Of a stretch of 64,000 nt of DNA, positions 17,560-27,668 are shown piece after piece; position 1 is the first letter of the stretch, and each line of letters begins with the position of its first letter. The notes below the pieces were generated by a model, which saw nothing but the letters and a program-made list of their open reading frames with translations, did no database searches and had not been told where the DNA came from. Source of the DNA: Azophilus sp965214305 (lineage in GTDB: Bacteria; Pseudomonadota; Gammaproteobacteria; Pseudomonadales; Azotimanducaceae). The translations under genes and the position numbers were made by a program. Where the stretch lies: contig OZ243949.1 in assembly GCA_965214305.1 (NCBI GenBank), forward strand, positions 372,001 to 436,000. Reading direction: 5' to 3'.

Positions 17560-18525
17560 ATGAAGGCAATTTCCATTGAAAACGGCAAACTCGTCTGGAC
17601 GGAAGCGCCGGAGCCGGAGGTTGGCCCCGGCATGGTGAAGATCGCGGTTCGGGCCAGCGCCGTGAATCGTGCCGATCTCATGCAGGCACAGGGGCGTTAT
17701 CCGCCGCCGCCCGGCGCCAGCGATGTGCCCGGCTTGGAGTGCGCTGGCGAAGTGCTGGCGGTGGGCGAGCACGTTCAGCGCGTTGTGCCGGGCGATCAGG
17801 TTTGTGCGCTCTTGGCCGGCGGCGGTTATGCGGAAACCGTGGTGACGCCCGCCGGTCAGGTATTGCCTATTCCAAACGGCATCGATTTGTTGGAGGCGGC
17901 CGCTCTGCCCGAGGTGTTTGCCACGGCCTATCTCAACCTGTACGGCGAAGCCGCGCTGGCAACCGGCGAGCGGGTGCTGCTACACGCCGGCGCGAGCGGC
18001 GTCGGCACTGCGGCGATTCAACTCTGCCGGGAGAGCCACAACCCCTGCTTTGTCACTGCGGGGAGCCAAACCAAACTGGAAAGATGCTTGGCCCTGGGCG
18101 CTGCGGGGGGCGCCGACCGCCACAGGGAAGCCTTTGCCGATAAGGTGGCGGAATGGACGGCGGGGGAGGGGTTCGACGTCATTCTCGACCCGGTGGGGGC
18201 AAGTTACCTCGCCGCCAATCTGGTCAGCCTGCGCCTCGATGGCCGCCTGGTGCTCATCGGCCTGATGGGCGGTGTGCAAGCCGAAGTCAACCTTGGCCTG
18301 TTGCTCATGAAACGCCTGCGCCTGATCGGCTCCACCCTGCGTACCCGCAGTATCGCCGCCAAATCGGCGGTAATGGACGGGTTACAGCGGGATGTCTGGC
18401 CGAAAATCGAGAGGGGTGCGATTCAACCCGTTATCGAGACCGTGGTGCCGATGCCCGAGGCGCAACGGGCCCACGACCTGGTTGCTGGCAACGAGACGGT
18501 GGGCAAGGTTCTGCTGGCGTTGTGA
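17560..18525 (+). CDS. Zinc-type NAD(P)H quinone oxidoreductase (PIG3 family)
   Basis: A 321-residue medium-chain dehydrogenase/reductase. Visible are NRADLMQAQGRYPPPPGASD, GLECAGEVLAVGE, the nucleotide-binding VLLHAGASGVGTAAIQLC and the C-terminal VPMPEAQRAHDLVAGNETVG, all typical of the PIG3 quinone oxidoreductases. ATG 17560 (MKAISIENG) is chosen over the in-frame ATG at 17545 because it matches the family N-terminus. It may be cotranscribed with hisF (39 bp gap) but no functional link is known. Confidence 0.85.
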   Translation: MKAISIENGKLVWTEAPEPEVGPGMVKIAVRASAVNRADLMQAQGRYPPPPGASDVPGLECAGEVLAVGEHVQRVVPGDQVCALLAGGGYAETVVTPAGQVLPIPNGIDLLEAAALPEVFATAYLNLYGEAALATGERVLLHAGASGVGTAAIQLCRESHNPCFVTAGSQTKLERCLALGAAGGADRHREAFADKVAEWTAGEGFDVILDPVGASYLAANLVSLRLDGRLVLIGLMGGVQAEVNLGLLLMKRLRLIGSTLRTRSIAAKSAVMDGLQRDVWPKIERGAIQPVIETVVPMPEAQRAHDLVAGNETVGKVLLAL

Positions 18526-18558
18526 GGGCCGAATCCGGTAACGCCGATTGCCGGGAAA

Positions 18559-18740
18559 GAGCGGCCCCCCTGGGGTTTCCCTTGCCGCGCTGGGCGCCCG
18601 CTTCCTGCTGTACGGGAGGGTATGGAGCAAGCTGAACGGCGCGGCAAGGGAAACCCCAGGGGGGCCGCTCGCAGAGCCGAGCGCAAGCATAGCGCCCAGC
18701 ACGGCAAGAGAAACCCTAGGGACCCCGCTCGCAGCCGAGC
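18559..18740. repeat. Family B inverted-repeat element with 30-bp perfect arms
   Basis: 18559-18588 and 18641-18670 are perfect 30-nt inverted copies containing CCCCCCTGGGGTTTCCCTTG. A third, degenerate copy of the second arm lies at about 18699-18730 (ACGGCAAGAGAAACCCTAGG). GCTGGGCGC/GCGCCCAGC extends the pairing. The element lies between the convergent quinone oxidoreductase and valS genes. It could act as a bidirectional terminator or be a small non-autonomous mobile element. No gene is seen in it. Confidence 0.8.
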
Positions 18741-18820
18741 GCCCAGCCCATGCAAGCAAGCGGACCCTCACAACCCCGCCGCCCCGCTCTGCCGAGCTAT
18801 GCGAGCAGCCGCGCGAATGA

Positions 18821-21627
18821 TCAACCAAGCGAGCGCCGTTGCGCCTCCAGGGTGGCTAGGGCAGCCCTGGTTTCGCTGGCGCGGCGGCGTTCTTTCGCCA
18901 CCACGGCGGCCGGTGCATTCTGGACGAATTGCGCGTTGCCAAGCTTAGTCTCAATGTGTTTTAACTCCGCCGTGCGGCGCTTGATCTCCCGGCTGATGCG
19001 GGTGCGCTCGGCGGTAATATCGATCAGGCCGGCCAGCGGCACCATCACTTTGAGATCGCCGACCAGGGCCAGCGCATTGGCCGGTGGCTGTGCGTCGGGT
19101 GCCAACCAATCGATCTTGCGTACCTTCGCCATGCGTTGCAACAGGGTCAGCGTTGCTTGCGCCAGTGTACGATCTTGAGCATCGCCGCCCTGCAACAGCA
19201 CCTCGATTTCCCGACCCGGTTTGATGCCGGCTTCGCCGCGCATGGTGCGCAAGGCGGTCACCACCCCTTTCAACCAATCGATGGCCGCCTCGGCCTCGGC
19301 ATCGGCTGGTAATTCGTCGCTTTGCGGAAAGGGTTGCAGCATGATGCTCGGCCCCGTCTTGCCGACTAGTGGTGCCAGATCACGCCAAATAGCCTCGGTG
19401 ATAAACGGCAGAATCGGGTGTGCGGTGCGCAACAGCAGTTCCAGTGTGCGCAACAGCGTGTGCCGCGCTCCGCTTTGCCGCCTGGGATCGGCGTTTGTAT
19501 CCCACAGCAACGGTTTGGCAAATTCCAGATACCAGTCGCAGTACTCGTGCCAGGCGAACTCGTGCAGGGCGTTGGCGTAAAGGTCAAAGCGGAAGCCGCC
19601 CAGGGTGATGTGGCAATCGTCCACCAGCCGCTTGCCGCGGGCAAGAATCCAGCGCTCGGCCAGTCCCAATTCCCGGGGGCTGTCCAGTGCTTGGGCGTCG
19701 GTGTTCATGAGCACGAAGCGGGCGGCGTTCCACAGCTTGTTGCAGAAGTTTCGATAACCCTCCGTGCGCTTGAGGTCGAAGCGCACATCGCGCCCGGTGG
19801 ATGCCAGCGCGCAGAACGTCAAGCGCAGCGCATCGGTGCCGAAGGAGGCAATGCCGTTGGGGAAATCCCGCCGGGTATCTTTTTCGATACCGGCCGCCAT
19901 ATGTGGCTGGGTCAGGTTCTCCGTGCGTTTTTTTACTAATTCCTCAAGCCCGATGCCGTCGATCAGATCCAGTGGATCAAGGCCGTTGCCCTTGGTTTTG
20001 GACATTTTTTGGCCCTTGGCATCGCGCACGAGACCGTGGATGTAGACCTTGCGGAAGGGCACTTCCCCGGTGAACTTGAGGGTCATCATAATCATGCGGG
20101 TGACCCAGAAGAAGATGATGTCGTGGCCGGTAACCAGCACATCCGTGGGATGAAATCGCTTGAGATCCGCGGTTTTTTCGGGCCAGCCGAGTGTGGCGAA
20201 CGTCCAGAGGGCAGAGGAAAACCAGGTGTCGAGCACATCCTCGTCCTGCCGAAGCGCGATGTTGTCGTCCAGGTTGCCCTTGCGGCGCGCCTCCGCTTCA
20301 TTACGGCCGACCAGGATGTTGCCGTCGGCATCGTACCAGGCCGGAATGCGGTGGCCCCACCAGAGTTGCCGGCTGATGCACCAGTCCTCGATGTCGCGCA
20401 TCCAGGCGAAATAGAGGTTGGCGTATTGATTGGGCACGAATTCGATAGCGCCGTTGCGCACGGCGGCCACGGCGGGTTCGGCGAGCGGCGCGATTTTCAC
20501 GAACCATTGGTCGGTCAGCCAAGGCTCGATGATCGCTTCGGAACGGTCGCCCCGGGGGACGCTGAGGCGGTGCTTTTCCACCTTATCGAGTAGGCCGAGC
20601 TGGTCGAGGTCCGCAACGATACGCCGGCGCGCCTCGAACCGGTCCAAATTGCGGTAGGCGGGCGGCGCGTTGTCGTTGATGTTGGCGGTGGCGGTGAAGA
20701 TGTTGACGAGCGGCAGGTTGTGCCTTGTGCCCATGGCATGGTCGTTGAAATCATGCGCCGGTGTGATCTTTACGCAGCCGGTGCCGAACGCCCGGTCCAC
20801 CTGGTCGTCGGCGATGATACGCAGTTGGCGGCCCACCAGCGGCAGGGTCAGGGTTTGGCCAATGAGGTTTTGATAGCGCTCGTCGTCCGGATGTACCGCC
20901 ACCGCCGTGTCGCCGAGCATGGTTTCCGGGCGGGTGGTTGCGACCACCAGATAATCCTTGCCGTCGCGGGTTTTAACGCCGTTGTCCAACGGGTAGCGGA
21001 AATGCCAGAGGTGGCCGTGCTCCTCGCGGTTTTCAATTTCCAGATCCGAAATCGCCGTTGCCAATTCCGGATCCCAGTTCACGAGCCGTTTGCCGCGGTA
21101 AATCAGCCCTTCTTCATAGAGGCCACGAACACCTCGACCACCGCGTTCACAAAGCCCGTATCGAGCGTGAAGCGTTCCCGCGACCAGTCCAGCGACGAGC
21201 CCATGCGCCGCAGTTGTTGCGCAATGTTGCCGCCGGAATGCGCCTTCCAGCCCCAGACACGCCGCACGAAGGCGTCGCGTCCGATATCCCGGCGCGTTTT
21301 GCCTTGAGCGTTTAATTGGCGTTCCACCAGCATCTGGGTGGAGATGCCGGCGTGGTCGGTGCCCATTTGCCAGAGCGTGTCGCGGCCGTTCATGCGGTGG
21401 TAGCGAATCAGCGCATCCATCAGCGTGTGCTGAAAAGCGTGCCCCATGTGTAGGCTGCCGGTCACGTTGGGGGGCGGAATGGCAATGCAAAAGCTGTCAC
21501 CCTCGCCACCGGGTGAGAAATAACCGGCGGCTTCCCAGTCTTCGTACAGGCGGCGCTCTATGGCGTGGGGGTCGAAGCTGGACGCTGGTGGACGCGCTGA
21601 TACGGCATTATCGGTTGGTTCTGGCAC
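18821..21627 (-). CDS. valS: Valyl-tRNA synthetase (with an apparent one-base frameshift near 21121)
   Basis: A class I aminoacyl-tRNA synthetase that charges tRNA-Val. The HIGH motif is PPPNVTGSLHMGHAF, near residue 50; the KMSKS motif is GQKMSKTKGNGLDPLDLIDG; the C-terminus is the expected tRNA-binding coiled coil. Reading from the GTG at 21627, the frame ends after EVFVASMKKG; the rest of the enzyme (LYEEGLIYRGKRLVNWDPE onward) continues in another frame. Adding one base in the GGCC at about 21121-21124 would restore EVFVALYEEGL exactly. Either the gene is broken or the assembly dropped a base; the latter is likelier for an essential gene. Its start overlaps the holC stop by 1 nt (TAGTG). 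Confidence 0.9.
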
Positions 21628-22073
21628 TAGGCCCCTTCCCAGTTGTCCAACTCGTGGTGGAACAGCCGATAACCCTGGTCTCGATAGTAGCGGTAGCGCT
21701 CCCGGCCGCTGGTGCGCCGCTCGCCAACAACGATTTCCGCGACACGCTCAAACCAACCGGGGAAGGCGGGCACAGCGTCGGCCAAATTGATGAGCAGCCC
21801 GTCGGTCGGCAAGGCCGCCGCCGCATCCATGCGTTGGCCAATGACCACGGGTGCCCCCCGGGCGGCGGCTGTATCGAGCCGGCCGTGGGGAATCAGGCGG
21901 TGTGGTGGATAAACCCATAGTAGCTCATCGAGTTCTTGGGCTTGCGCCTCGGTCTCGGTGTGCAGGTAGGATGGTTGGCCGTTGCGCAACGCCTTGGCGG
22001 CGAGTCGGCAGGCGAAGCGATGCATGGCGGTGCGCTCCACATCCTGGAGAACGTAGAAATCCACCCGCGTCAT
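21627..22073 (-). CDS. holC: DNA polymerase III chi subunit
   Basis: A 148-residue protein matching HolC, which links the clamp loader to SSB. Visible are the N-terminal VDFYVLQD, the CRLAAKALRNGQPSYLHTET region, DELLWVYPPHRLIPHG and INLADAVPAFPGWFERVAEIV. Length is normal. It is translationally coupled on both sides: its ATG overlaps the pepA stop (ATGA) and its TAG overlaps the valS GTG. pepA-holC-valS is a conserved gammaproteobacterial operon. Confidence 0.88.
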   Translation of the reverse strand: MTRVDFYVLQDVERTAMHRFACRLAAKALRNGQPSYLHTETEAQAQELDELLWVYPPHRLIPHGRLDTAAARGAPVVIGQRMDAAAALPTDGLLINLADAVPAFPGWFERVAEIVVGERRTSGRERYRYYRDQGYRLFHHELDNWEGA

Positions 22074-23527
22074 GCGGCGGCGTCCAGAAGATATTTGAAC
22101 AGCAATGCCACCGGCCGTCCCGTGGCACCCTTGGCACCACCGCCGAAGGCGCTCCCCGCCACGTCCATGTGCGCCCAGCTGTAATGTTCGGTGAAGCGCG
22201 CCAGGAAACAGGCGGCGACGATACTGCCACCGCCGCTACCGCCGACATTGGCCATGTCGGCGCAGTCGCTGTCCAGGGCGGATTGATATTCCGGCCAGAG
22301 CGGCATGCGCCAGGCCCGGTCGCCGGTCCACTCGCCGGCGTCGACCAGGGCATCGGCAAGGGCGTCGTCGTTGGCGTAGACGGCGCTGGCGTGATGGCCA
22401 AGGGCGGTGATGCAGGCACCGGTCAGGGTGGCCACATCGACCACGGCCCGCGGCTTGTAGCGGCCAACATAAGCGAGCGCATCGCATAGCACCAGCCGGC
22501 CCTCGGCGTCCGTGTTCAGTATTTCCACGGTTTTGCCCGCATGGGTGCGCACGACGTCGCCCGGGCGGGTGGCATTGCCGTTGGGCATGTTTTCCGCCGC
22601 CGCCAGCACGGTGACGAGATTGATTGGCAAGGCCGCGGCCACCGCCGCCCGGGTGGCACCGAGTACCGCCGCGGCCCCGCACATGTCGAATTTCATGCCA
22701 ATCATGGCCTTGGGTGTTTTGAGACTGATGCCACCGGTGTCGAACGTGATGCCCTTGCCGACCAGGGCGATGGGCGGCGCCTTTGGTTTGCCGCCCCGAT
22801 AGTTGACGATGATGATGCGGCCCGGTTTGGTGCTGCCCTGGGTGACGGAGATAAAAGCACCCATGCCGAGTTCCGCCATGCGACGTTCGTCGAGGGTGCT
22901 CACGGACACCTTGACCGCGCGGCCCAGTTTACGGGCTTCCTTGAGCAGATAATTGGGGTCGCAAATGTTGGGCGGTTGGTTGCCAAGATCGCGGGCGAGT
23001 TCAAGCCCCTCGTGCAGTGCCTGCCCGGCCGCGACAGCACGGGCCACGTTGGCTCTGTTGCGCCCGTCGGCTTGGAATTGGATGCGGGCAAGCTGCGGGG
23101 TTTTGGTCTCGGATTTGTGTGCCTGAAAGCGGTACAGAGCCAGCGATAACTCGTAGGCGCCGACGAATGCGCGCCAGTGGGGATCGCGGTCTTTGACGCG
23201 CACGGGGGTGAGGCCCCAAACCGCGTTGCGCACCTCGGCGTTGCGCAGTTTGGCGAGGTCCGCCGCAACGCTGCGAGCCACTTTGCGAAAAGCCGCCGAC
23301 TTGATCTCGACATCGGTACCGCCCGCCACCAGAATGCGCTTAACACGGCTGCTTGCCGGCAGGCGCACCAGCAGATTAGCGCCGACTTTGTTGGCAAAGT
23401 CTTGGGTTGCCGTTGCGAACAAGGCGCCCGCCCGCAATTCCGATGCCACCCGTTTGGCCGCGTCCAAGCTACAAATTAGGCAATGGGTCGCCGCGCTTGG
23501 GCTGCCGGTTTTTGTCGAATACTTCAT
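22070..23527 (-). CDS. pepA: Leucyl aminopeptidase (M17 family, cytosol aminopeptidase)
   Basis: A 485-residue dizinc exopeptidase. The family signature NTDAEGRLVLCDAL is present, with metal and catalytic residues also in GKGITFDTGGISLKT and KFDMCGAAAVLG. The ATG at 23527 (MKYSTKTG) starts family similarity; open frame upstream belongs to the opposite-strand lptF region. It is first gene of pepA-holC-valS and is divergent from lptF with 36 bp between start codons. PepA can also act as a DNA-binding accessory factor. Confidence 0.93.
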   Translation of the reverse strand: MKYSTKTGSPSAATHCLICSLDAAKRVASELRAGALFATATQDFANKVGANLLVRLPASSRVKRILVAGGTDVEIKSAAFRKVARSVAADLAKLRNAEVRNAVWGLTPVRVKDRDPHWRAFVGAYELSLALYRFQAHKSETKTPQLARIQFQADGRNRANVARAVAAGQALHEGLELARDLGNQPPNICDPNYLLKEARKLGRAVKVSVSTLDERRMAELGMGAFISVTQGSTKPGRIIIVNYRGGKPKAPPIALVGKGITFDTGGISLKTPKAMIGMKFDMCGAAAVLGATRAAVAAALPINLVTVLAAAENMPNGNATRPGDVVRTHAGKTVEILNTDAEGRLVLCDALAYVGRYKPRAVVDVATLTGACITALGHHASAVYANDDALADALVDAGEWTGDRAWRMPLWPEYQSALDSDCADMANVGGSGGGSIVAACFLARFTEHYSWAHMDVAGSAFGGGAKGATGRPVALLFKYLLDAAA

Positions 23528-23563
23528 AATCGTGCCGCTCGGGTTGGCGGGTGATTCTAAGCT

Positions 23564-24628
23564 ATGGTCGCCGCGAGGTATATCAATCGGGAACTGTTGG
23601 CGGTGTTCGCGGTCACGGTGCTGGTGCTCTTGGTGGTGGCCGTGGGTGGCCGTTTTGTCGGCTATTTGCAGGATGCGGCGGCGGGCAAATACGCGGCGGC
23701 GGGCCTGCTCAATATCCTGCGCCTGCGCCTGCCCGGTTTCCTGCAATTGCTGTTGCCGTTCTCGTTCTATATCGCCCTGCTGTTGACCTTCTCCCGATTG
23801 CATGCCGAGCGGGAAATGGGCGTTCTGCAATGCGCCGGCGCGACCCCCGGGCATTTAATCGTCTGGGTTGCGGCCCCGGTGGCGGCGGTGGTCGGCGTGA
23901 CGGCCTGGTTGTCGCTGCAAGTGACGCCGAAAAGCAATGCTGAACTGGTTGGGATGTTCGCCGAACAAAGCGCCCGCAATGCTTTCGACGCCCTGAACCC
24001 GGGCCGCTTCAACCGGTTTGCAAGAGATGGCCGCGTTGTTTATGCCGAGTCGGTTGACGACGAGCGGGCACGGCTCGGCAATGTTTTCATCTCTGAATAT
24101 GGCCCCGGCGAACCGCTGGTCACGGTTTGGGCGGGGGAGGGCAGGCAATACCTTGACGAAGGCACCGGCAGCCGCTTCCTGGTGCTCAGGGACGGGCGGC
24201 GCTATCTGCGCACAAGCGGCGGCAGGGATTTCCGCATTACCCGGTTCGAGACGCTGAGCCAGCGCATGACCCGCGACGAGCGGCCATCCCGACGGGTTGA
24301 GGAAGACGCCCTAAGCACCCTCGATTTGTGGAAGCGCGGCGATACGCGGGCGCTGGCTGAACTGCATTGGCGGCTGGCAATGCCGATTTTTTGCCTGGCC
24401 GGTGCTTTGCTGGCGATGGGCGTTGCGCGGGCCCCGCCGCGCCACGGACGATTTGCGCGGGTGGTGCCCGCCGTCTTGCTATTGCTCGCCTATTACGTTG
24501 TCCTGCTGGGCAACCAGCGTGCGCTACTGTCCGGCCTGGTTCCCGCACCGGTTGGATTGTGGCCCGGCCATGCCCTGTTTTGCGGCCTGGGGGCCTGGTT
24601 GTTCATCCGCGCCGACAAAAGTTGGTGA
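23564..24628 (+). CDS. lptF: LPS export ABC transporter permease LptF
   Basis: A 354-residue inner-membrane protein of the LptB2FG complex that extracts lipopolysaccharide from the inner membrane. It has an N-terminal pair of transmembrane segments, the coupling-helix region LLTFSRLHAEREMGVLQCAG, a periplasmic beta-jellyroll (about residues 130-250) and three C-terminal membrane segments starting at LHWRLAMPIFCLAGALLAMG. It lies 3 bp from lptG, with pepA divergent upstream. Confidence 0.92.
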   Translation: MVAARYINRELLAVFAVTVLVLLVVAVGGRFVGYLQDAAAGKYAAAGLLNILRLRLPGFLQLLLPFSFYIALLLTFSRLHAEREMGVLQCAGATPGHLIVWVAAPVAAVVGVTAWLSLQVTPKSNAELVGMFAEQSARNAFDALNPGRFNRFARDGRVVYAESVDDERARLGNVFISEYGPGEPLVTVWAGEGRQYLDEGTGSRFLVLRDGRRYLRTSGGRDFRITRFETLSQRMTRDERPSRRVEEDALSTLDLWKRGDTRALAELHWRLAMPIFCLAGALLAMGVARAPPRHGRFARVVPAVLLLLAYYVVLLGNQRALLSGLVPAPVGLWPGHALFCGLGAWLFIRADKSW

Positions 24629-24631
24629 GAT

Positions 24632-25720
24632 ATGCGCCTTAGCCCACTCATGAAACGTTACGAGCGTTATCTTGGCCTAACGATGCTCTTGGCAACCGGC
24701 GCGGTCTTGTTGGTTTTTTTGAGCCTGCTTTGCGTTTTTGCGCTCATTGAGGAAACCGCTGATAACAAAGCCGCCTATACGCTCACGGAAGCCCTGGTCT
24801 ATGTGGCCTTAACCCTGCCGAGGCGTTGCTATGAGCTCTTGCCCTATGCGATGTTCCTGGGCGCTTTGCTTGGCCTTGGCCATCTCGCCAGCCGTTCGGA
24901 ACTGGTAGCGCTGCGGGCGGGCGGGGTTTCGCCCTACCGGTTGTTCGCGGGGGCGGCCTGGGCGGTTTTGGGCGTGGCGCTCTTTGGTGTCTCTATCGGC
25001 GAGTGGCTGGCGCCGCCCGCCGAGTCGCTGGCGGAGGTGCGCAAATCGCGGCTAGTGCGGGGTGACCAGACCGTTGCCATGGCTCGCTGGTACCGCGAAG
25101 GCGCGCTCTATATGCGCATTGATGCGCTTGCCGCCGATGGCGGTCTCGTTGGCGTTCGCCAGTATCGCTTGGACGATACGGGGGCGTTGGCGTGGATACG
25201 CGAGGCTGCCGGGGCCGAGTTTGTGGTGGACGACGGCCCTCGTCACTGGCGGCTGCGCGATGTTGTTGAAACCCGTATCAGCCCAGACGGGATCAAAGCC
25301 GAACGGCACGAGCGGGTGCGTTGGTTTGGGGTGATCGACCCGCGCCTGTTGAGCGCGTTGGAACTGGTTGAACCGGTGCGCCTGTCGATCGGCAACTTGG
25401 CCTACCGTATCGCTTATCTGGGCCCTGAGGGGTTCGATACCACCGGGTATCGGTTGGCGTTCTGGAGCAAATGCCTGCAACCGCTCGCCATGTTCGCCCT
25501 GGTGTTGCTCGCACTGGCCTTTGTGCTTGGGCCGTTGCGCGAAGTTGGCGTGGGCATGCGCGTTAGTGTCGGCATTGTGGTCGGCCTCTGTTTCAAATAT
25601 TTGCAGGATTTGTTTGCTCCGGTGAGCCTGGTCTATGGGCTGGAACCGCCCATCGCCGTGGCCTTGCCTATCCTAGCCTGCGGCCTTGCCGGCATTTGGG
25701 GTGTCCGTCGGGCGGGTTAG
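24632..25720 (+). CDS. lptG: LPS export ABC transporter permease LptG
   Basis: A 362-residue partner of LptF. The N-terminus RYERYLGLTMLLATGAVLLV spans the first membrane helix; MFLGALLGLGHLASRSELVA and LRAGGVSPYRL form the coupling region; a periplasmic jellyroll and C-terminal helices (FWSKCLQPLAMFALVLLALA) follow. ATG 24632 is taken as the start; ATG 24650 (MKRYERYL) is possible. The last 4 nt overlap the convergent RDD gene. Confidence 0.92.
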   Translation: MRLSPLMKRYERYLGLTMLLATGAVLLVFLSLLCVFALIEETADNKAAYTLTEALVYVALTLPRRCYELLPYAMFLGALLGLGHLASRSELVALRAGGVSPYRLFAGAAWAVLGVALFGVSIGEWLAPPAESLAEVRKSRLVRGDQTVAMARWYREGALYMRIDALAADGGLVGVRQYRLDDTGALAWIREAAGAEFVVDDGPRHWRLRDVVETRISPDGIKAERHERVRWFGVIDPRLLSALELVEPVRLSIGNLAYRIAYLGPEGFDTTGYRLAFWSKCLQPLAMFALVLLALAFVLGPLREVGVGMRVSVGIVVGLCFKYLQDLFAPVSLVYGLEPPIAVALPILACGLAGIWGVRRAG

Positions 25721-26145
25721 CGCACAGAAACCAGGCGGCTGCCGCTTAGCAGATCGGGCCAGGCTCGGCGCTGCCGGTCAAACAAGGCCCACCAATAGCC
25801 CAGGCCCAGCAGGCCCAGGCCCAGCATGGCGGCGAAGAAACGCACCGTTGCCTGGTTGAGCGTGATGCGTCCGGTATCGTTTGCAACCAGTCGCAGCCGC
25901 CAGGCGCGCATACCGGCGGTTTGGCCGGCGCGCATCCAAAACCAGGCGAAAAACACGAAGGCCTCCAGCAACAGCAGCGATTGCACCGGGGCCCCGAACA
26001 CCGCCTCCCCGCCGTTGGCGATAACCATAAGCAGCAGCGTGATCATCCATAGCGCCAAGACCAAGAGGCCGTCGTAGATCATTGCGGCTAGGCGACGGAG
26101 CAGGCCGACGGGCGGGTTGCTATGCCTTTCGGATACGGACGTCAT
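25717..26145 (-). CDS. RDD family membrane protein
   Basis: A 142-residue protein with the RDD pattern: GLLRRLAAMIYDGLLVLAL at the start of helix 1, a second helix at SLLLLEAFVFFAWFWMRAGQT, GMRAWRLRLVAND, and a third hydrophobic segment at FFAAMLGLGLLGLGYWWALF ending in DRQRRAWPDLLSGSRLV. Function of RDD proteins is mostly unknown; some are ion transporters. It is found next to lptFG in many gammaproteobacteria and converges on lptG here. Confidence 0.82.
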   Translation of the reverse strand: MTSVSERHSNPPVGLLRRLAAMIYDGLLVLALWMITLLLMVIANGGEAVFGAPVQSLLLLEAFVFFAWFWMRAGQTAGMRAWRLRLVANDTGRITLNQATVRFFAAMLGLGLLGLGYWWALFDRQRRAWPDLLSGSRLVSVR

Positions 26146-26210
26146 CGGTTGTCAAGCTCATGTGGCTCCTAGTGTCCTGTCCCGCAAACAAGTGATAGGT
26201 ATAACTTTGT

Positions 26211-27668
26211 TCAGAAACTGGCATTCCCGTCCCGCACCTGGGCGCTGCGCCCGCAGAATTCTTCGCTTTGCATGGCCGCAATGGTGTCGGGGTCGGTGCA
26301 GTTGGCCCAGCTGCGCTGCCCCGCCGGTAGGCGCAGGGCAATGTTTGCCACCTCCGGGCCCTCCATGCCGTGCAGTATGCAATAGCCCTCCACGGTGGCG
26401 GTGCCGTTGTGTTCGGCCACCAGTTCGCGCGCCGGTGCGGCGGCATCGACTTCCGCTTGCGGATTGGCGTATTGAAAGCCGTCGCTCGGCGGCTCGGCAC
26501 TATAGATGCCCATGGCGTGACCGCTTAGGAAGCCGCCGTTGGCGGTCACCAACGCCTTGGCGTCGGGTGCCTGACGCAGCAACTCCACGGTGCGGGCAAT
26601 CGAGTGCATCACATAGTTGTTGAGCGGCCCGCCCGCAAAGGTCAAGCCGCCCGTCACCGTCAGTTGCCGGCTCAAGTCCAAGCCCAATTCGGCGGCGGCC
26701 ACCTGCACCGCGATTGGGAAGCAACTGTACAGGTCCACGAAATCCAGGCGGTCGGCGGCCAGACCCGCCAATGCCAGGGCGCGTGCGCCGGCGATGCGAA
26801 TGGCGGGCGATTGAAAGAAGCAGTCGCGGTGGGAGGCGAGGTAATGGTCGTCCGCTTCGGTTCCAACCCAGGGATAGATCCACTGTGCTTTTGGGATGCC
26901 CAGGGTCGCGGCCTTGGCTTCGGAGCAGAGAATGAGCGCGGCGGCCTGATCAACATTGTTATTCGCGTTCATCAATTTCGGATAGGGGAAGGTCACCGCC
27001 CGGTTGGCGGGCGAGGGCGTGCGAATCTCCGCAGCGGATTTGGCCTCGCGAATCCAGGCGTGGGGGTTGCCTGCGGCCACGCGGCTGAACCCGGCCCAGA
27101 GGTTCGATATGCGCCGTAAATGGTCGTCCAGGCTCTCGCCGAGATGGTGGCGCCGGGCGGTTTCAAAAATGGCGTAGAGCTGCACCGCCCGGCGTATCCC
27201 CAAGGCGTTTTCCGCTGGATGGCCCATGGGCCCGTCGCTGCCGATGTAGAGATCCGGTGTCCCGCCAATACTCCGCCATTGCAACTTCAGGCCGGCGCGG
27301 CGCGCCCTGGCCTGGGTTTGGCCACACTCGGCCCCGGTCATGATAATGATGTCGTGCCGGCCCGACTGGATGTCGAGCGCGGAACGGTTGAGCACCTTTT
27401 GCACATGGTTGCCCCCGAATGGAGCGAGGGCGGTTTCCGCACGGGTGTTGCCGATGGCCTCACGGATCGCCCCGGCGGGGTTTTCGTAGCGCCAGAACCC
27501 GCGAATGACGCGCACCGAAGCAGCCTGCCGCAACAGGGCGGTGCTGCCGGCGTCTTGCGCTGCCGCCTTTACCGCATCCATCATCAGATCAATGGGTTCG
27601 CGCGCGGTCAGCGGGTCGGTTGCGCGTTGCTCAACCTGGCTGATGCCAACCAGAACAGGTTTGTTCAC
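26211..27668 (-). CDS. Thiolase-like protein (acetyl-CoA acetyltransferase family, SCP2-thiolase type)
   Basis: A 485-residue protein of the thiolase superfamily. Recognisable segments are GISQVEQRATDPLTAREPID, the RSALDIQSGRHDIIIMTGAE region, ADRLDFVDLYSCFPIAVQVA and TGGLTFAGGPLNNYVMHSIA, then TANGGFLSGHAMGIYSAEPP. Standard thiolase catalytic Cys and His positions are not obvious to me, as is usual in this long divergent subgroup, so it may not be a biosynthetic or degradative thiolase in the strict sense. Start GTG 27668 with GGAG 8 nt upstream. Confidence 0.8.
   Translation of the reverse strand: MNKPVLVGISQVEQRATDPLTAREPIDLMMDAVKAAAQDAGSTALLRQAASVRVIRGFWRYENPAGAIREAIGNTRAETALAPFGGNHVQKVLNRSALDIQSGRHDIIIMTGAECGQTQARARRAGLKLQWRSIGGTPDLYIGSDGPMGHPAENALGIRRAVQLYAIFETARRHHLGESLDDHLRRISNLWAGFSRVAAGNPHAWIREAKSAAEIRTPSPANRAVTFPYPKLMNANNNVDQAAALILCSEAKAATLGIPKAQWIYPWVGTEADDHYLASHRDCFFQSPAIRIAGARALALAGLAADRLDFVDLYSCFPIAVQVAAAELGLDLSRQLTVTGGLTFAGGPLNNYVMHSIARTVELLRQAPDAKALVTANGGFLSGHAMGIYSAEPPSDGFQYANPQAEVDAAAPARELVAEHNGTATVEGYCILHGMEGPEVANIALRLPAGQRSWANCTDPDTIAAMQSEEFCGRSAQVRDGNASF

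Noticed and set aside
20009..20593. A plus-strand frame of 194 codons opposite valS
   Set aside because: Antisense to the conserved editing and catalytic domains of valS; no independent evidence.
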